Assembly (NCBI RefSeq): GCF_000757885.1
Contig: NZ_JQCR01000003.1
Location: 744,001 to 808,000, forward strand
Length of the DNA: 64,000 bases
Origin: Paenibacillus wynnii
GTDB taxonomy: Bacteria; Bacillota; Bacilli; Paenibacillales; Paenibacillaceae
Reading direction: 5' to 3'
This document shows, in pieces, positions 40,846 through 48,887 of this stretch. The notes beneath the pieces were generated by a model. It made no database searches. It was not told the DNA's origin and worked only from the letters and a program-made list of their open reading frames with translations. The translations under genes were made by a program, and so were the position numbers. The stretch's first letter is position 1, and every line of letters begins with the position of its first letter.

Positions 40846-41802
40846 ATGAAAGATATGAAGTATTTGATATCCGTCCTAGCGGGGGCTATGAGCTACGGGA
40901 TATTATCAACAATTGTTGTACTGGCTTATGCTGAGGGTTACCAGTTGGGAGAAGTGGTGGGTACGCAACTGCTGACGGGATGCATACTAGCCTGGTTGCT
41001 GGCACTATATACTAAGGTTAGAGAAAAGCGTGAACAGCGTACGCAAAGTACTACGTGTGATCATTCGACTGTGAATAGGGATCGAATATCCTGGAAGAAC
41101 AGAATACTGCTTATGTTGGCCGGAACGCCTACGGTGGTAACGGGTCTGATGTATTATCAATCCCTGCGTTACATTCCGGCTTCACTCGCGATCATTTTGC
41201 TGTTTCAGTTCACTTGGATCAGCGTGATGATTCAAGCTGTCAGTAAACGCCAGCGACCCGATAAGGTTACGCTGCTGACTTTGCTGCTGCTGTTCGGGGG
41301 GACAGTGCTTGCAGCAGGAATTATGGGTCATGGCGTAGCTCATTTTGATGTCCTGGGTCTTACTTTGGGCCTTCTGTCGGCAGTAAGTTATTCCATGTTC
41401 ATTATTTTCAGTGGTAAAGCTGTTCCTGCTGTGCATCCCGTGTACCGGAGCGCCTGGATGATTACCGGAGGCATGCTGCTGCTGTTCATTTTATTTCCAC
41501 CATACTTTCTGTTTAACGGTTTGCTGTGGGGACAGCTGCTGCTGTTTGGATTCTTGCTTGGATTGTTTGGCGCGTTTATTCCACCTGTGCTATTTGCAAT
41601 TGGCGTCCCTCATATTGGAGGGGGCATGGCGGGAATTCTCGGAGCTGCCGAGCTGCCGGTTGCCGTATTGCTATCCTCATTCGTGCTTCATGAGCAGGTG
41701 AGTGTACTACAGTGGGTTGGGGTTGTCCTGGTGTTGTTGGGAGTCGTGATTCCTGAGTTGTATAAGTTGCGCTGGAGAAGAGAGTGCACAATAACTTCAT
41801 AA
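40846..41802 (+). CDS. EamA/DMT family transporter under riboswitch control
   Basis: The 318-residue protein has ten predicted membrane helices in two EamA repeats (TPTVVGLMYYQSLRYIPASLAIILLFQF-type segment around 100-130; GGGMAGILGAAELPVAVLLSSFVLHEQV near 270-300). DMT proteins mostly export metabolites. I chose the ATG at 40846 because GGAGG lies 10 bases upstream. The leader carries a purine-family riboswitch predicted to be an ON switch, so the likely cargo is a purine base or nucleoside in excess, analogous in logic to PbuE. The substrate is inferred from the riboswitch only. Confidence 0.85.
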   Translation: MKDMKYLISVLAGAMSYGILSTIVVLAYAEGYQLGEVVGTQLLTGCILAWLLALYTKVREKREQRTQSTTCDHSTVNRDRISWKNRILLMLAGTPTVVTGLMYYQSLRYIPASLAIILLFQFTWISVMIQAVSKRQRPDKVTLLTLLLLFGGTVLAAGIMGHGVAHFDVLGLTLGLLSAVSYSMFIIFSGKAVPAVHPVYRSAWMITGGMLLLFILFPPYFLFNGLLWGQLLLFGFLLGLFGAFIPPVLFAIGVPHIGGGMAGILGAAELPVAVLLSSFVLHEQVSVLQWVGVVLVLLGVVIPELYKLRWRRECTITS

Positions 41803-41837
41803 TTCTCTAGAAAGTCCTTGTTAACTTCAATTATAAA

Positions 41838-41878
41838 AAAAGTATCGAGCGCGGCTATCCACCTTGCTCGGTACTTAC
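41838..41878 (-). terminator. Terminator of the 42050 gene
   Basis: On the minus strand AAGTACCGAGC pairs with GCTCGATACTT and is followed by about seven T. Between 41880 and 42050 the DNA is GC-rich and holds no recognisable gene. Confidence 0.65.
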
Positions 41879-42049
41879 CCAATACATATTGTTATTCGCT
41901 ATTCAGATTTTTTCATTCAGCAGTAGAGATTGGCTTCGGAGACCGACGGCGAACGGATTGCGCGGCAAAAAGCCGCCCGGAATTCGCATGCAGCGAAGCC
42001 CGGGCAGCCCGTCATATTCTTATTCGTTTACGCTCACCGTTTTCTGAGA

Positions 42050-42307
42050 TCATACCGTTTGCGCCTCAGGTTCCCGAGCTGTAAAGGTGTCGTCCTTTTC
42101 CGTGGACTCGGAGTCCCGACGCTTGACTACTTCCTCGTCTCGCACCCCATTTAATTCATGTTCGTTCTGGTGAAGTTCTTTGAGCATATTCCGGTAAATA
42201 TGGGCCTCCTGAAGGTTCAATCCGTCGCGATTTTCTCTTGAAATCCAGTTCTCGACCGTTTTCTTAAGGATTTCACTTTTCCGTTCCAGCAGTTCCGTAT
42301 AACTCAA
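42050..42307 (-). CDS. Small charged hypothetical protein
   Basis: The 85-residue protein is hydrophilic and mostly helical (MSYTELLERKSEILKKTVEN, LNLQEAHIYRNMLKEL) with an acidic, polar tail (VKRRDSESTEKDDTFTARE). The start is TTG with AAGGATG 8 bases upstream. No family is recognised. Surrounding DNA is richer in GC than the flanks, which may indicate recent acquisition. Confidence 0.5.
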   Translation of the reverse strand: MSYTELLERKSEILKKTVENWISRENRDGLNLQEAHIYRNMLKELHQNEHELNGVRDEEVVKRRDSESTEKDDTFTAREPEAQTV

Positions 42308-42588
42308 TTCATTTCATCCTTTCCGATTCATGGTTTCAGACGCCGGATGGACCTTGTTCACTTGTCGGCTCGTACGTTTAAGGTCACATCCGACGTAATG
42401 TTTACCATTATACAGGAAATCATGAACGCACCCAACGCGGACCAGTTGTTCTCAGAAAGGGTGAGCACTGCTCAGACCGGATAGGGAGTTCTCAACGGAC
42501 CGCTTCGTAGAAGTGCGGCCGGATGCTCCGGGATGCTGACAGATGCTTCTCCTTCATAAAATCGTTTTTTCAGGTATATTACGTGCTT
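42308..42588. other. Gene-free region of 281 bases
   Basis: Between the small hypothetical gene and the rhodanese gene I see no ORF with a ribosome-binding site and no strong terminator. The DNA is relatively GC-rich, with short dyads such as AGTTCTCAACGG near TTGTTCTCAG. It may be decayed sequence. Confidence 0.4.
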
Positions 42589-43431
42589 TTAACCCTGATC
42601 TGACCCAGTAGTTACCGCATTCCCCTCATACGAAATCCAATCACTCCAGCTCCCCGCATACAACTTCACATTCTTGTATCCTGCTTGAGTAAGCGCCAAT
42701 ACATTCGGGCAGGCTGTTACGCCTGATCCGCAGTACACAATCACTTCCTGCTCTTGCTCAATATCCGCAAATTGCTCCTTTAGCGCATCGGCTTTCTTCC
42801 ATCGCCCTTGCTCATCCAGTACGTCCTTCCAGAACTTGTTGATCGCCCCGGGAATGTGCCCCGCCTTGGCGTCAATAGGTTCTTCCAGTCCAAGATACCG
42901 ACGGTGTTCACGGGAGTCTATAATCAACGGCCCTCCATTACGAACCACCTCTTGAACATCCTCCACACCAACAACCATGTCCTGCTGTACATCAGCGACA
43001 AATTGACTTGGAATCCGTACTGCCTGATGATCACTCACTGGGAACTTGGCATTTTTCCAAGCAGAGTACCCCTCGTCCATTACATAAACGCGTTCATGCC
43101 CGAGATAGCGCAGTAGCCACCACAACCGGGAAGCATAGGCGCCGCCTTGATCGTCATAGGCTACAACGATGCTGTCCTTGTTCATGCCCACTTTGCTAAA
43201 TACCTGTGCAAGCTCCGTAACATCAGGCAGCGGATGACGTCCACCATGACTCCCTACGGGTGCGGAAAGCTGCTCTTCCAGATGCAAATAGATAGCGCCG
43301 GGAATATGGTCCGCTGTATATGCGATTCGTCCAGCTTCTGGATCAGAGAGCACAAAGCGACAGTCGACAATCACAAGTTCTGGCTCATACATTCGTGCCA
43401 ACAGCCAACGGGTGGAGACAATGGGTTCCAT
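42589..43431 (-). CDS. Thiosulfate/3-mercaptopyruvate sulfurtransferase (tandem rhodanese)
   Basis: The 280-residue protein has two rhodanese domains: an inactive N-terminal one (VIVDCRFVLSDPEAG, DHIPGAIYLHLEE) and an active C-terminal one (IIDSREHRRYLG, GHIPGAINKFWKD) with catalytic Cys near residue 234 in VYCGSGVTACPN. The CGSGVTA loop is typical of the mercaptopyruvate/thiosulfate sulfurtransferase group, which transfers sulfur to cyanide or thiols. I chose the ATG at 43431 because GGAAGGG lies 7 bases upstream; an ATG at 43452 lacks a site. It is divergent from the ABC operon. Confidence 0.9.
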   Translation of the reverse strand: MEPIVSTRWLLARMYEPELVIVDCRFVLSDPEAGRIAYTADHIPGAIYLHLEEQLSAPVGSHGGRHPLPDVTELAQVFSKVGMNKDSIVVAYDDQGGAYASRLWWLLRYLGHERVYVMDEGYSAWKNAKFPVSDHQAVRIPSQFVADVQQDMVVGVEDVQEVVRNGGPLIIDSREHRRYLGLEEPIDAKAGHIPGAINKFWKDVLDEQGRWKKADALKEQFADIEQEQEVIVYCGSGVTACPNVLALTQAGYKNVKLYAGSWSDWISYEGNAVTTGSDQG

Positions 43432-43542
43432 GAAATATCCCTTCCTTCTCATAATATGTATGGGGATATTATAGCGGATTAGGGTGGAAAAGGCTCGCAG
43501 AGAAATGGATGTATAAAATAGACTTTACAGAGCTATAATGTT

Positions 43543-43566
43543 AGTGTACTATTTAACTATAACACT
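43543..43566. promoter_or_regulatory. Candidate GntR-type operator of the ABC operon
   Basis: AGTGT (43543-43547) and ACACT (43562-43566) flank an internal near-palindrome; 18 of 24 bases are dyad symmetric. It lies just after a TATAAT (43534-43539) and about 70 bases before the first gene, fitting autoregulation by the GntR protein at 45332. Confidence 0.55.
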
Positions 43567-43633
43567 GACACGATGAACATAAGGGAATAGCAATACCTTG
43601 AAAAATGTAGATATGAGAACAGGGAGGATTACC

Positions 43634-44590
43634 ATGAATCAACAAAGGATGGAACACGGAAAAGATCCCATAGTGCTGCAAATGAACGGTGTAAGCAAGA
43701 TTATCAAAGGAAATTCTATAGTCGAAAAGCTTTCTTTTGATATCCGAAAAGGAGAGATAGTAGGGCTTCTGGGTCCGAACGGTGCAGGCAAGACGACAAC
43801 GATAAGGATGATGACAGGGCTGATCCGAATGACAGAAGGGGATATAATCGTTCAGGGTCACAGTATCCGAAGCGACTTCCGAGCGGCTATTGCTCATATC
43901 GGAGCCATTATCGAGAACCCGGAGTTCTATCCTTATATGACTGGGCTGGATAATCTGCTGCAATATCAACGAATGTCTGAAGATGTGGATCAGGCACGAA
44001 TTGATGAGGTTGTAAGCTTGGTTGGCTTGCAGGAAGCCATGGGCAAAAAGGTTAAGGCTTATTCACTTGGTATGCGTCAACGGCTGGGCATTGCTCAAGC
44101 GTTACTGCATCGGCCGAAGCTGCTAATTCTCGATGAACCTACGAACGGTTTGGATCCGGCGGGGATTCGGGAAATGCGGGATTACATGCGTACAATCGCA
44201 GAGGTTGAAGGGATTTCCATATTGATTTCGAGTCATATGCTAGCCGAGATTGAACAGATCTGTCACCGCGCAGTTGTCATTCAGAACGGGAAACTGGTGA
44301 CTGTGACTCAGCTTGGGGCAGAGATGGATCAAAGCAAAGAGGTAACCTTAACCATGCGGGTAGACCATACGGAAACCGCCGAAACCATTCTTAAAGGGAT
44401 GGCAGAAATCACAACCCTCAACATAGATATCAATCGCAAAGAATTGACCGTATCCCTAAATGATGATGACGTACCAAATCTGGTATCTGCACTTTCAGCA
44501 GGTGGTATTGGTATCTACCGGATTACAGAGAACAAACAAAGCTTGGAAGAAGATTTCCTGAAATGGACAGGGGGCAACCGCATTGCGTAA
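43634..44590 (+). CDS. ABC transporter ATP-binding protein (BcrA-like)
   Basis: The 318-residue ATPase has Walker A LLGPNGAGKTTTIRMM, signature YSLGMRQRLGIAQALL, Walker B LLILDEPTNGLDPAGI and the H-loop LISSHMLAEIEQ. The C-terminal region (about 230-318) matches the regulatory domain of drug-efflux ATPases like BcrA. I chose the ATG at 43634 because GGGAGG sits 7 bases upstream; an ATG at 43598 has no site. It overlaps the permease gene by 8 bases. The pair probably forms an antibiotic or lipid exporter. Confidence 0.9.
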   Translation: MNQQRMEHGKDPIVLQMNGVSKIIKGNSIVEKLSFDIRKGEIVGLLGPNGAGKTTTIRMMTGLIRMTEGDIIVQGHSIRSDFRAAIAHIGAIIENPEFYPYMTGLDNLLQYQRMSEDVDQARIDEVVSLVGLQEAMGKKVKAYSLGMRQRLGIAQALLHRPKLLILDEPTNGLDPAGIREMRDYMRTIAEVEGISILISSHMLAEIEQICHRAVVIQNGKLVTVTQLGAEMDQSKEVTLTMRVDHTETAETILKGMAEITTLNIDINRKELTVSLNDDDVPNLVSALSAGGIGIYRITENKQSLEEDFLKWTGGNRIA

Positions 44591-45329
44591 CTTTAACCGA
44601 TTAGTGCTGAACGAATGGTTCAAAATATCAAAGAAACGAACTTTCCTCGTGGCCTATCTGCTCGTAATTCTGCTGCCACTGTTAATTGGCTATATCATAC
44701 ATTCGGTGAGCGGAGATATGTTCAAATCAACACTCGATTTCACTAAGGAAATGCTGCTGCCAAACGGCCTAGGTCAGGCCCTTACAATTATTGCGATTAT
44801 TGGTACTGCCGGTGTGGTGGCTAAAGAACACAGTCAAGGAACGATCAAGTTCTTACTGATTCGTGCCCGCAGCCGCACGGCAATTCTGGCCTCGAAATAT
44901 GTAGCGGTTCTACTGTATGCCTTAAGTTTGACGTTAGTTGTTATTGCCGCGACCTACGCTTCGGGTGCTCTCTGGTTCGGTGTTAGCGGGGGAGAAGCCG
45001 GTATAAATGATATTCTCCAGTCCGTCATGTATAGCTTCGTATATGCAACTATGTATTTGACGCTTGCATTTATGATCGGCATATTGACAACCTCGACAGG
45101 GGTAACGATTGGAATCACGATGTTCGCCATCACCATAGATAATATTGTAATCCATAAAGATTTCTATAAATATTTCTTATTTCCGAATATGAGCCTCGTG
45201 GCCTATGAGAATGGCGGAGCGCCAATGCCGGGGATGACACTCACCTTTTCTATAGTGATGCTTTCCTTATATTTGCTCCTATTCCTTCTTGTCGGGTTTA
45301 CGGTGTTCAGACGAAGGGACGTTGCCTGA
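44583..45329 (+). CDS. ABC transporter permease (ABC-2 type)
   Basis: The 248-residue protein has six predicted membrane helices, a basic N-terminus (NRLVLNEWFKISKKRTF) and the ABC-2 segment GTAGVVAKEHSQGTIKFLLIRARSRT, the coupling region. It starts with TTG inside the end of the ATPase gene, with GGGGG just upstream. It is the membrane partner of the 43634 ATPase. The two-base gap to the GntR gene indicates one operon. Confidence 0.87.
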   Translation: MRNFNRLVLNEWFKISKKRTFLVAYLLVILLPLLIGYIIHSVSGDMFKSTLDFTKEMLLPNGLGQALTIIAIIGTAGVVAKEHSQGTIKFLLIRARSRTAILASKYVAVLLYALSLTLVVIAATYASGALWFGVSGGEAGINDILQSVMYSFVYATMYLTLAFMIGILTTSTGVTIGITMFAITIDNIVIHKDFYKYFLFPNMSLVAYENGGAPMPGMTLTFSIVMLSLYLLLFLLVGFTVFRRRDVA

Positions 45330-45331
45330 TC

Positions 45332-45706
45332 ATGACGATCGAATTCGATAACAACCTGCCCATTTACATCCAGATTATGAATTATATCAAAGGGGAGATC
45401 GTTACGGGGAAGCTAAAGCCGGGAGACAAGGTTCTTTCGGTACGTGAGCTGGCTAGTGAACTGCAGATCAATCCAAATACGGTACAACGAACCTTTCAGG
45501 AGCTGGAGCGTGAAGAAATTGTGGAGACGCGGCGAGGTATGGGAAGATACGTTACAAGTGAGGAAGCTAAAATTATGAAGATAAAAAAAGAAATGGCGAG
45601 TGATGTGTTGGATCGTTTTATCCGCGGAATGAAGGAGCTTGGTTTCGAGGGTGAAGAGATTGTAACGGTTGTAGCAGAAAGTATTCGGAGGACGGATAAG
45701 GAATAG
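45332..45706 (+). CDS. GntR family regulator, YtrA type
   Basis: The 124-residue protein has a GntR winged helix (DNNLPIYIQIMNYIKGEIVTG, VLSVRELASELQINPNTVQRTFQELEREEIVETRRGMGRYV) and only a short helical C-terminus, the mark of the YtrA subfamily. Such proteins repress neighbouring ABC exporter operons and respond to cell-wall antibiotics. It sits between two ABC modules in one operon and likely binds the dyad at 43543-43566. Confidence 0.9.
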   Translation: MTIEFDNNLPIYIQIMNYIKGEIVTGKLKPGDKVLSVRELASELQINPNTVQRTFQELEREEIVETRRGMGRYVTSEEAKIMKIKKEMASDVLDRFIRGMKELGFEGEEIVTVVAESIRRTDKE

Positions 45707-45732
45707 AAATAGGGAATAGGGGGATTTAGAGA

Positions 45733-46434
45733 GTGCTTAATATACTTCAAGTAAATGAGGTTACCAAAAAATATAATTCCAAGCAAGCGCTGCGCGGCGT
45801 GTCCTTCGAACTGGGGGCTGGCAAAATCACTGGACTTCTCGGTAGCAACGGCAGTGGTAAAAGCACGTTAATGAAAATAATAGCCGGGTTGATTCAGCCC
45901 ACTTCCGGATCAGTTTCTGTTCTAGGTAATCCTGTTGGCTTAGAGAGTAGAGCTGTAGTCTCGTTCATGCCTGACCGTCCACTTACAGAATCATGGATGA
46001 AGGTATCTGATGCGATACAGTTTTACCGTGACTTTTATGCCGATTTCGATAATGATAAGGCACGGCGTATGTTGGATTTCATGAAGCTTAAGGAAAGTGA
46101 AGCTGTCAGAACCTTATCCAAAGGGATGAATGAGCGCCTGCAGTTGACGCTGGCTTTATCGCGTAGGGCTAGTCTATATCTGCTGGATGAGCCCATTGGC
46201 GGGGTGGATCCGGTGGCTCGGACAAGGATTCTTGATGCGCTCGTAGAGTTTTATGAGGAGGACAGCACCATCCTGATATCAACCCATCTGGTTACGGATA
46301 TAGAGCGGATTTTTGATGATGTCATCTTTTTAAAAGAAGGCGAAATCGTTATGCATCGTGAAGTGGAAGATATTCGCCTTCAAGAAGGAAAAAGTATTAT
46401 TGAATTGTTCAGAGAGGTGTATGCAGAATGTTAA
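45733..46434 (+). CDS. ABC transporter ATP-binding protein (YtrB-like)
   Basis: The 233-residue ATPase shows Walker A LLGSNGSGKSTLMKII, signature LSKGMNERLQLTLALS (lysine instead of the second glycine, common in this group), Walker B LYLLDEPIGGVDPVAR and the H-loop ISTHLVTDIE. The GTG start follows AGGGGG. It overlaps the next gene by 7 bases, forming a second exporter with it. It is part of the GntR-regulated operon. Confidence 0.88.
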   Translation: MLNILQVNEVTKKYNSKQALRGVSFELGAGKITGLLGSNGSGKSTLMKIIAGLIQPTSGSVSVLGNPVGLESRAVVSFMPDRPLTESWMKVSDAIQFYRDFYADFDNDKARRMLDFMKLKESEAVRTLSKGMNERLQLTLALSRRASLYLLDEPIGGVDPVARTRILDALVEFYEEDSTILISTHLVTDIERIFDDVIFLKEGEIVMHREVEDIRLQEGKSIIELFREVYAEC

Positions 46435-47168
46435 GGCTGGTTAAGTATGATCTTAGGAGAAACAGAGACCAAATCTGGATAGCTTTTGTAGTCCTAATCC
46501 TTGCTCAGTTGGGGATATGGATTTCTGCAGGAGTGTCAAATTGGGGTAATGAGCCCATGCTTATTCTGTATATTACATCCTACTCTATTCTGGGAACCAT
46601 TCTGACGGTTCAGGCTTGCCGTACGTTCAATTACAATTTGAAATCTTACCATCGTCGTCTACTCCCTTTGAAGTCGGTGTCTACTGTTCTTTCACCTCTG
46701 CTCATGTATTTGATATTGTTGCTTGGTGTTTCAGCTCTGGCAGCTATCCACTTCGGGCTATACATGGTGTTGGCTCCCGATGTCATTCCTATTCATACCT
46801 GGATTGTCCCGGTTGTGGGATTGCTGCAATTGCTCTGGACTGCCTGCTTCGTGTTCATTTTTCTGATGTTGGGAATAACGGTTGCCCGCAGCTTACGATT
46901 CAAAGGGAGAGTATGGATTGGAATAGCGGTGTTCCTCCTGGTTCTGAATGGATTTTCTCTGATGGAGAATTGGCTGATCGGTGAAGATAATAACTCATTT
47001 GTTAATGCCCTCCAATTCCAGATGACCGATCAAGGAACGGTCTCGGAGGGTGGGATCACGGTCTCCATAGATGTATACACGTTTAGCTCAATTCTGGTAG
47101 AAGTAAGTTTTGCACTTATTATAATCTACATCATCACACAACTGATGAATCGGAGAGTTGAATCTTAA
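46428..47168 (+). CDS. Six-helix membrane protein, probable permease of second ABC module
   Basis: The 246-residue protein begins MLRLVKYDLRRNRDQIWIAF, a typical ABC-2-like cytoplasmic N-terminus, followed by about six membrane helices. The helix set includes LLMYLILLLGVSALAAIHFG, WTACFVFIFLMLGITVA and VSFALIIIYIITQL. Homology is not evident beyond this plan, but the 7-base overlap with the ATPase gene makes it the likely permease. A strong terminator ends the operon. Confidence 0.78.
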   Translation: MLRLVKYDLRRNRDQIWIAFVVLILAQLGIWISAGVSNWGNEPMLILYITSYSILGTILTVQACRTFNYNLKSYHRRLLPLKSVSTVLSPLLMYLILLLGVSALAAIHFGLYMVLAPDVIPIHTWIVPVVGLLQLLWTACFVFIFLMLGITVARSLRFKGRVWIGIAVFLLVLNGFSLMENWLIGEDNNSFVNALQFQMTDQGTVSEGGITVSIDVYTFSSILVEVSFALIIIYIITQLMNRRVES

Positions 47169-47177
47169 ACACAAGTA

Positions 47178-47224
47178 AGGGTGTTCCACTTCCATTTTCA
47201 TGGATTTGGAACACCCTCTTTTGA
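47178..47224 (+). terminator. Terminator of the double ABC operon
   Basis: AGGGTGTTCCA pairs with TGGAACACCCT, followed by CTTTT. Confidence 0.88.
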
Positions 47225-47240
47225 TATAAATGGTTGTTAT

Positions 47241-47609
47241 TTAATGCTGTGCAAGCGTCCAGATCTCAATCTCATGCAGAAGCAATTCTTCTTCAGCATC
47301 ATTTAAATCTAGCCGTACACCATATTGGAATTGGCCGAGACCGAACATCCATCCCCATCGGACACTACCCTCCAACTGAAGCTTTATCTCATTTAGTTGA
47401 AAATGAATAATCAGCTTAGTATCTCCTGATGTGAAGCGGAGGTTCAGAGAAGAGCGTATCTTACAGCCCGAGCGGCTTAAATCAAGCATCACACCTTCAG
47501 TCAGCTTACCTGCACCTGGTCCTGTATTACTGGCCGGAACTTCAAGCCAACAATCAATCGGCTGGTTCATCACATACCGGAATGGTTCTTTTCTGCTGAC
47601 ACCCTCCAT
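47241..47609 (-). CDS. PilZ domain protein (second paralogue)
   Basis: The 122-residue protein starts MEGVSRKEPFRYVMNQPIDC and has the PilZ motif VMLDLSRSGCKIRSSLNL and a closing FQYGVRLDLNDAEEELLLHE. The arrangement RKEPFR...DLSRSGC matches the PilZ protein at 36712 (RTEPFR...DISRSGC), so they are paralogues. A GAGGCGG stretch lies before the ATG. It is a likely c-di-GMP effector; the output partner is unknown. Confidence 0.8.
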   Translation of the reverse strand: MEGVSRKEPFRYVMNQPIDCWLEVPASNTGPGAGKLTEGVMLDLSRSGCKIRSSLNLRFTSGDTKLIIHFQLNEIKLQLEGSVRWGWMFGLGQFQYGVRLDLNDAEEELLLHEIEIWTLAQH

Positions 47610-47732
47610 AGTTTACCACCGCCTCTTTATTTGCTATTATATCGAAATGATCCTTACACGACAATCTCCTAAAGTAGTATATTTAATAGAATATTTAAAA
47701 TACATAAAATGAAAACAAAAGAGGTCGATAAA

Positions 47733-48338
47733 ATGTACCAATATACCAATCAAACATTCCACACACATAACTTTGATCAGGCCAATCTTCAGGATGGCGA
47801 ACTGAATAACTGTACCTTTGAGAAATGCACCTTTCGAGGGACCTCTATGGAAGAGATGACGTCAACAGGCTGCCAGTTTATAGATTGTGATTTTACGGGA
47901 GCATTGTTGAATGCTTCTTTGCACAAGGGATCGGCCTTTACGAATTGCAAATTCATGGGAACCAATCTGTTCGTTTCCAAGTTTGAACAATGCAAAATGA
48001 TGGGTTCTGATTTCTCAAATGCTTATATGGACGGCATTACTTTACTTGGAGGAGACTGGTCATACACGAACCTAAGACATACAAATCTTAGCCGTCAGGA
48101 TCTGAGAGGGATTAAATTAACCGAAGCTGATTTATTTGGCTGCAATTTGGAGAAAAGCGATATTCGGGGGGCCGATTTAAGCCACGTACAAATGGGGCAA
48201 TGCAAGCTGAAGGGTGCCGATTTGCGGGATGCGAAGCTGGATGGAATCGATTTGAAAAGTCTGGATTTGCAGGGTGTTAAGCTGGATGTAGCACAGGCAG
48301 TCCTGCTGGCTCGTTCTTTTGGCGCAAAGGTAGGTTAA
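47733..48338 (+). CDS. Pentapeptide-repeat protein (Qnr/McbG-like fold)
   Basis: The 201-residue protein consists of about 30 pentapeptide repeats of A(D/N)LXX type, such as NFDQANLQDGELNNCTF, FIDCDFTGALLNAS, LRHTNLSRQDLRG and GADLRDAKLDGIDL. This predicts a right-handed quadrilateral beta-helix. Length and repeats resemble Qnr-type gyrase-protecting proteins, but whether it protects gyrase is unknown. I chose the ATG at 47733 because AGAGGT lies 7 bases upstream; the frame is open from 47709. Confidence 0.85.
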   Translation: MYQYTNQTFHTHNFDQANLQDGELNNCTFEKCTFRGTSMEEMTSTGCQFIDCDFTGALLNASLHKGSAFTNCKFMGTNLFVSKFEQCKMMGSDFSNAYMDGITLLGGDWSYTNLRHTNLSRQDLRGIKLTEADLFGCNLEKSDIRGADLSHVQMGQCKLKGADLRDAKLDGIDLKSLDLQGVKLDVAQAVLLARSFGAKVG

Positions 48339-48344
48339 TTCAAA

Positions 48345-48396
48345 AAGCAGTCTCTTCATCAAGCTATACAGATCATAGCTCAGGAGAGACTGCTAT
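48345..48396 (-). terminator. Terminator between pentapeptide and 48424 genes
   Basis: AGCAGTCTC and GAGACTGCT pair, with inner AGCTAT/ATAGCT; five T follow on the minus strand. Confidence 0.75.
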
Positions 48397-48423
48397 TAGG
48401 CAGCCTATGTAAACTTGACTAAC

Positions 48424-48708
48424 TTACAGGCTGTAAAGTGAAGCCATACAATCAACGAACATTTTGTTGTACTCCGAGCGGCTCAAATCGTGGGATGAAG
48501 AGATATCTCTGCCCAGGAATTCGAACCAGGTAATTTCGGTGCCATCTTTTTTATATACGAATTTTTGATGCTGAATGGAGAACACATCATTTTCATACGA
48601 GGGAACATTCTCATACTTCAATTCGACGCCCTGCTTTTCAGATATAAGTGTAGCAAGCAGGATTAACATTTTAAACGGATCATCGTACATTTCAAATTGT
48701 TCGGACAT
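48424..48708 (-). CDS. Small acidic hypothetical protein
   Basis: The 94-residue cytosolic protein (SEQFEMYDDPFKMLILLATLI, then VFSIQHQKFVYKKDGTEITW, ending DCMASLYSL) shows no recognised domain. I chose the ATG at 48708 because AAGGAG lies 8 bases upstream; the GTG at 48717 abuts that site. It is single and convergent with the pentapeptide gene. Confidence 0.6.
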   Translation of the reverse strand: MSEQFEMYDDPFKMLILLATLISEKQGVELKYENVPSYENDVFSIQHQKFVYKKDGTEITWFEFLGRDISSSHDLSRSEYNKMFVDCMASLYSL

Positions 48709-48887
48709 TGACGTCACTCCTTATTTTAGCATGTAATTCTTAGCAGATTATACTACATAGAAACTAAGTAAGCACTGTAGTAAGAATAACTCAGTACAAA
48801 ATTGATACATTACGTCAGCTTTATTAAGAAAGTCATTTATTTACCGATATATATAGCAGTAGGAAACAGAGAAGGAGAAGGTCAACG

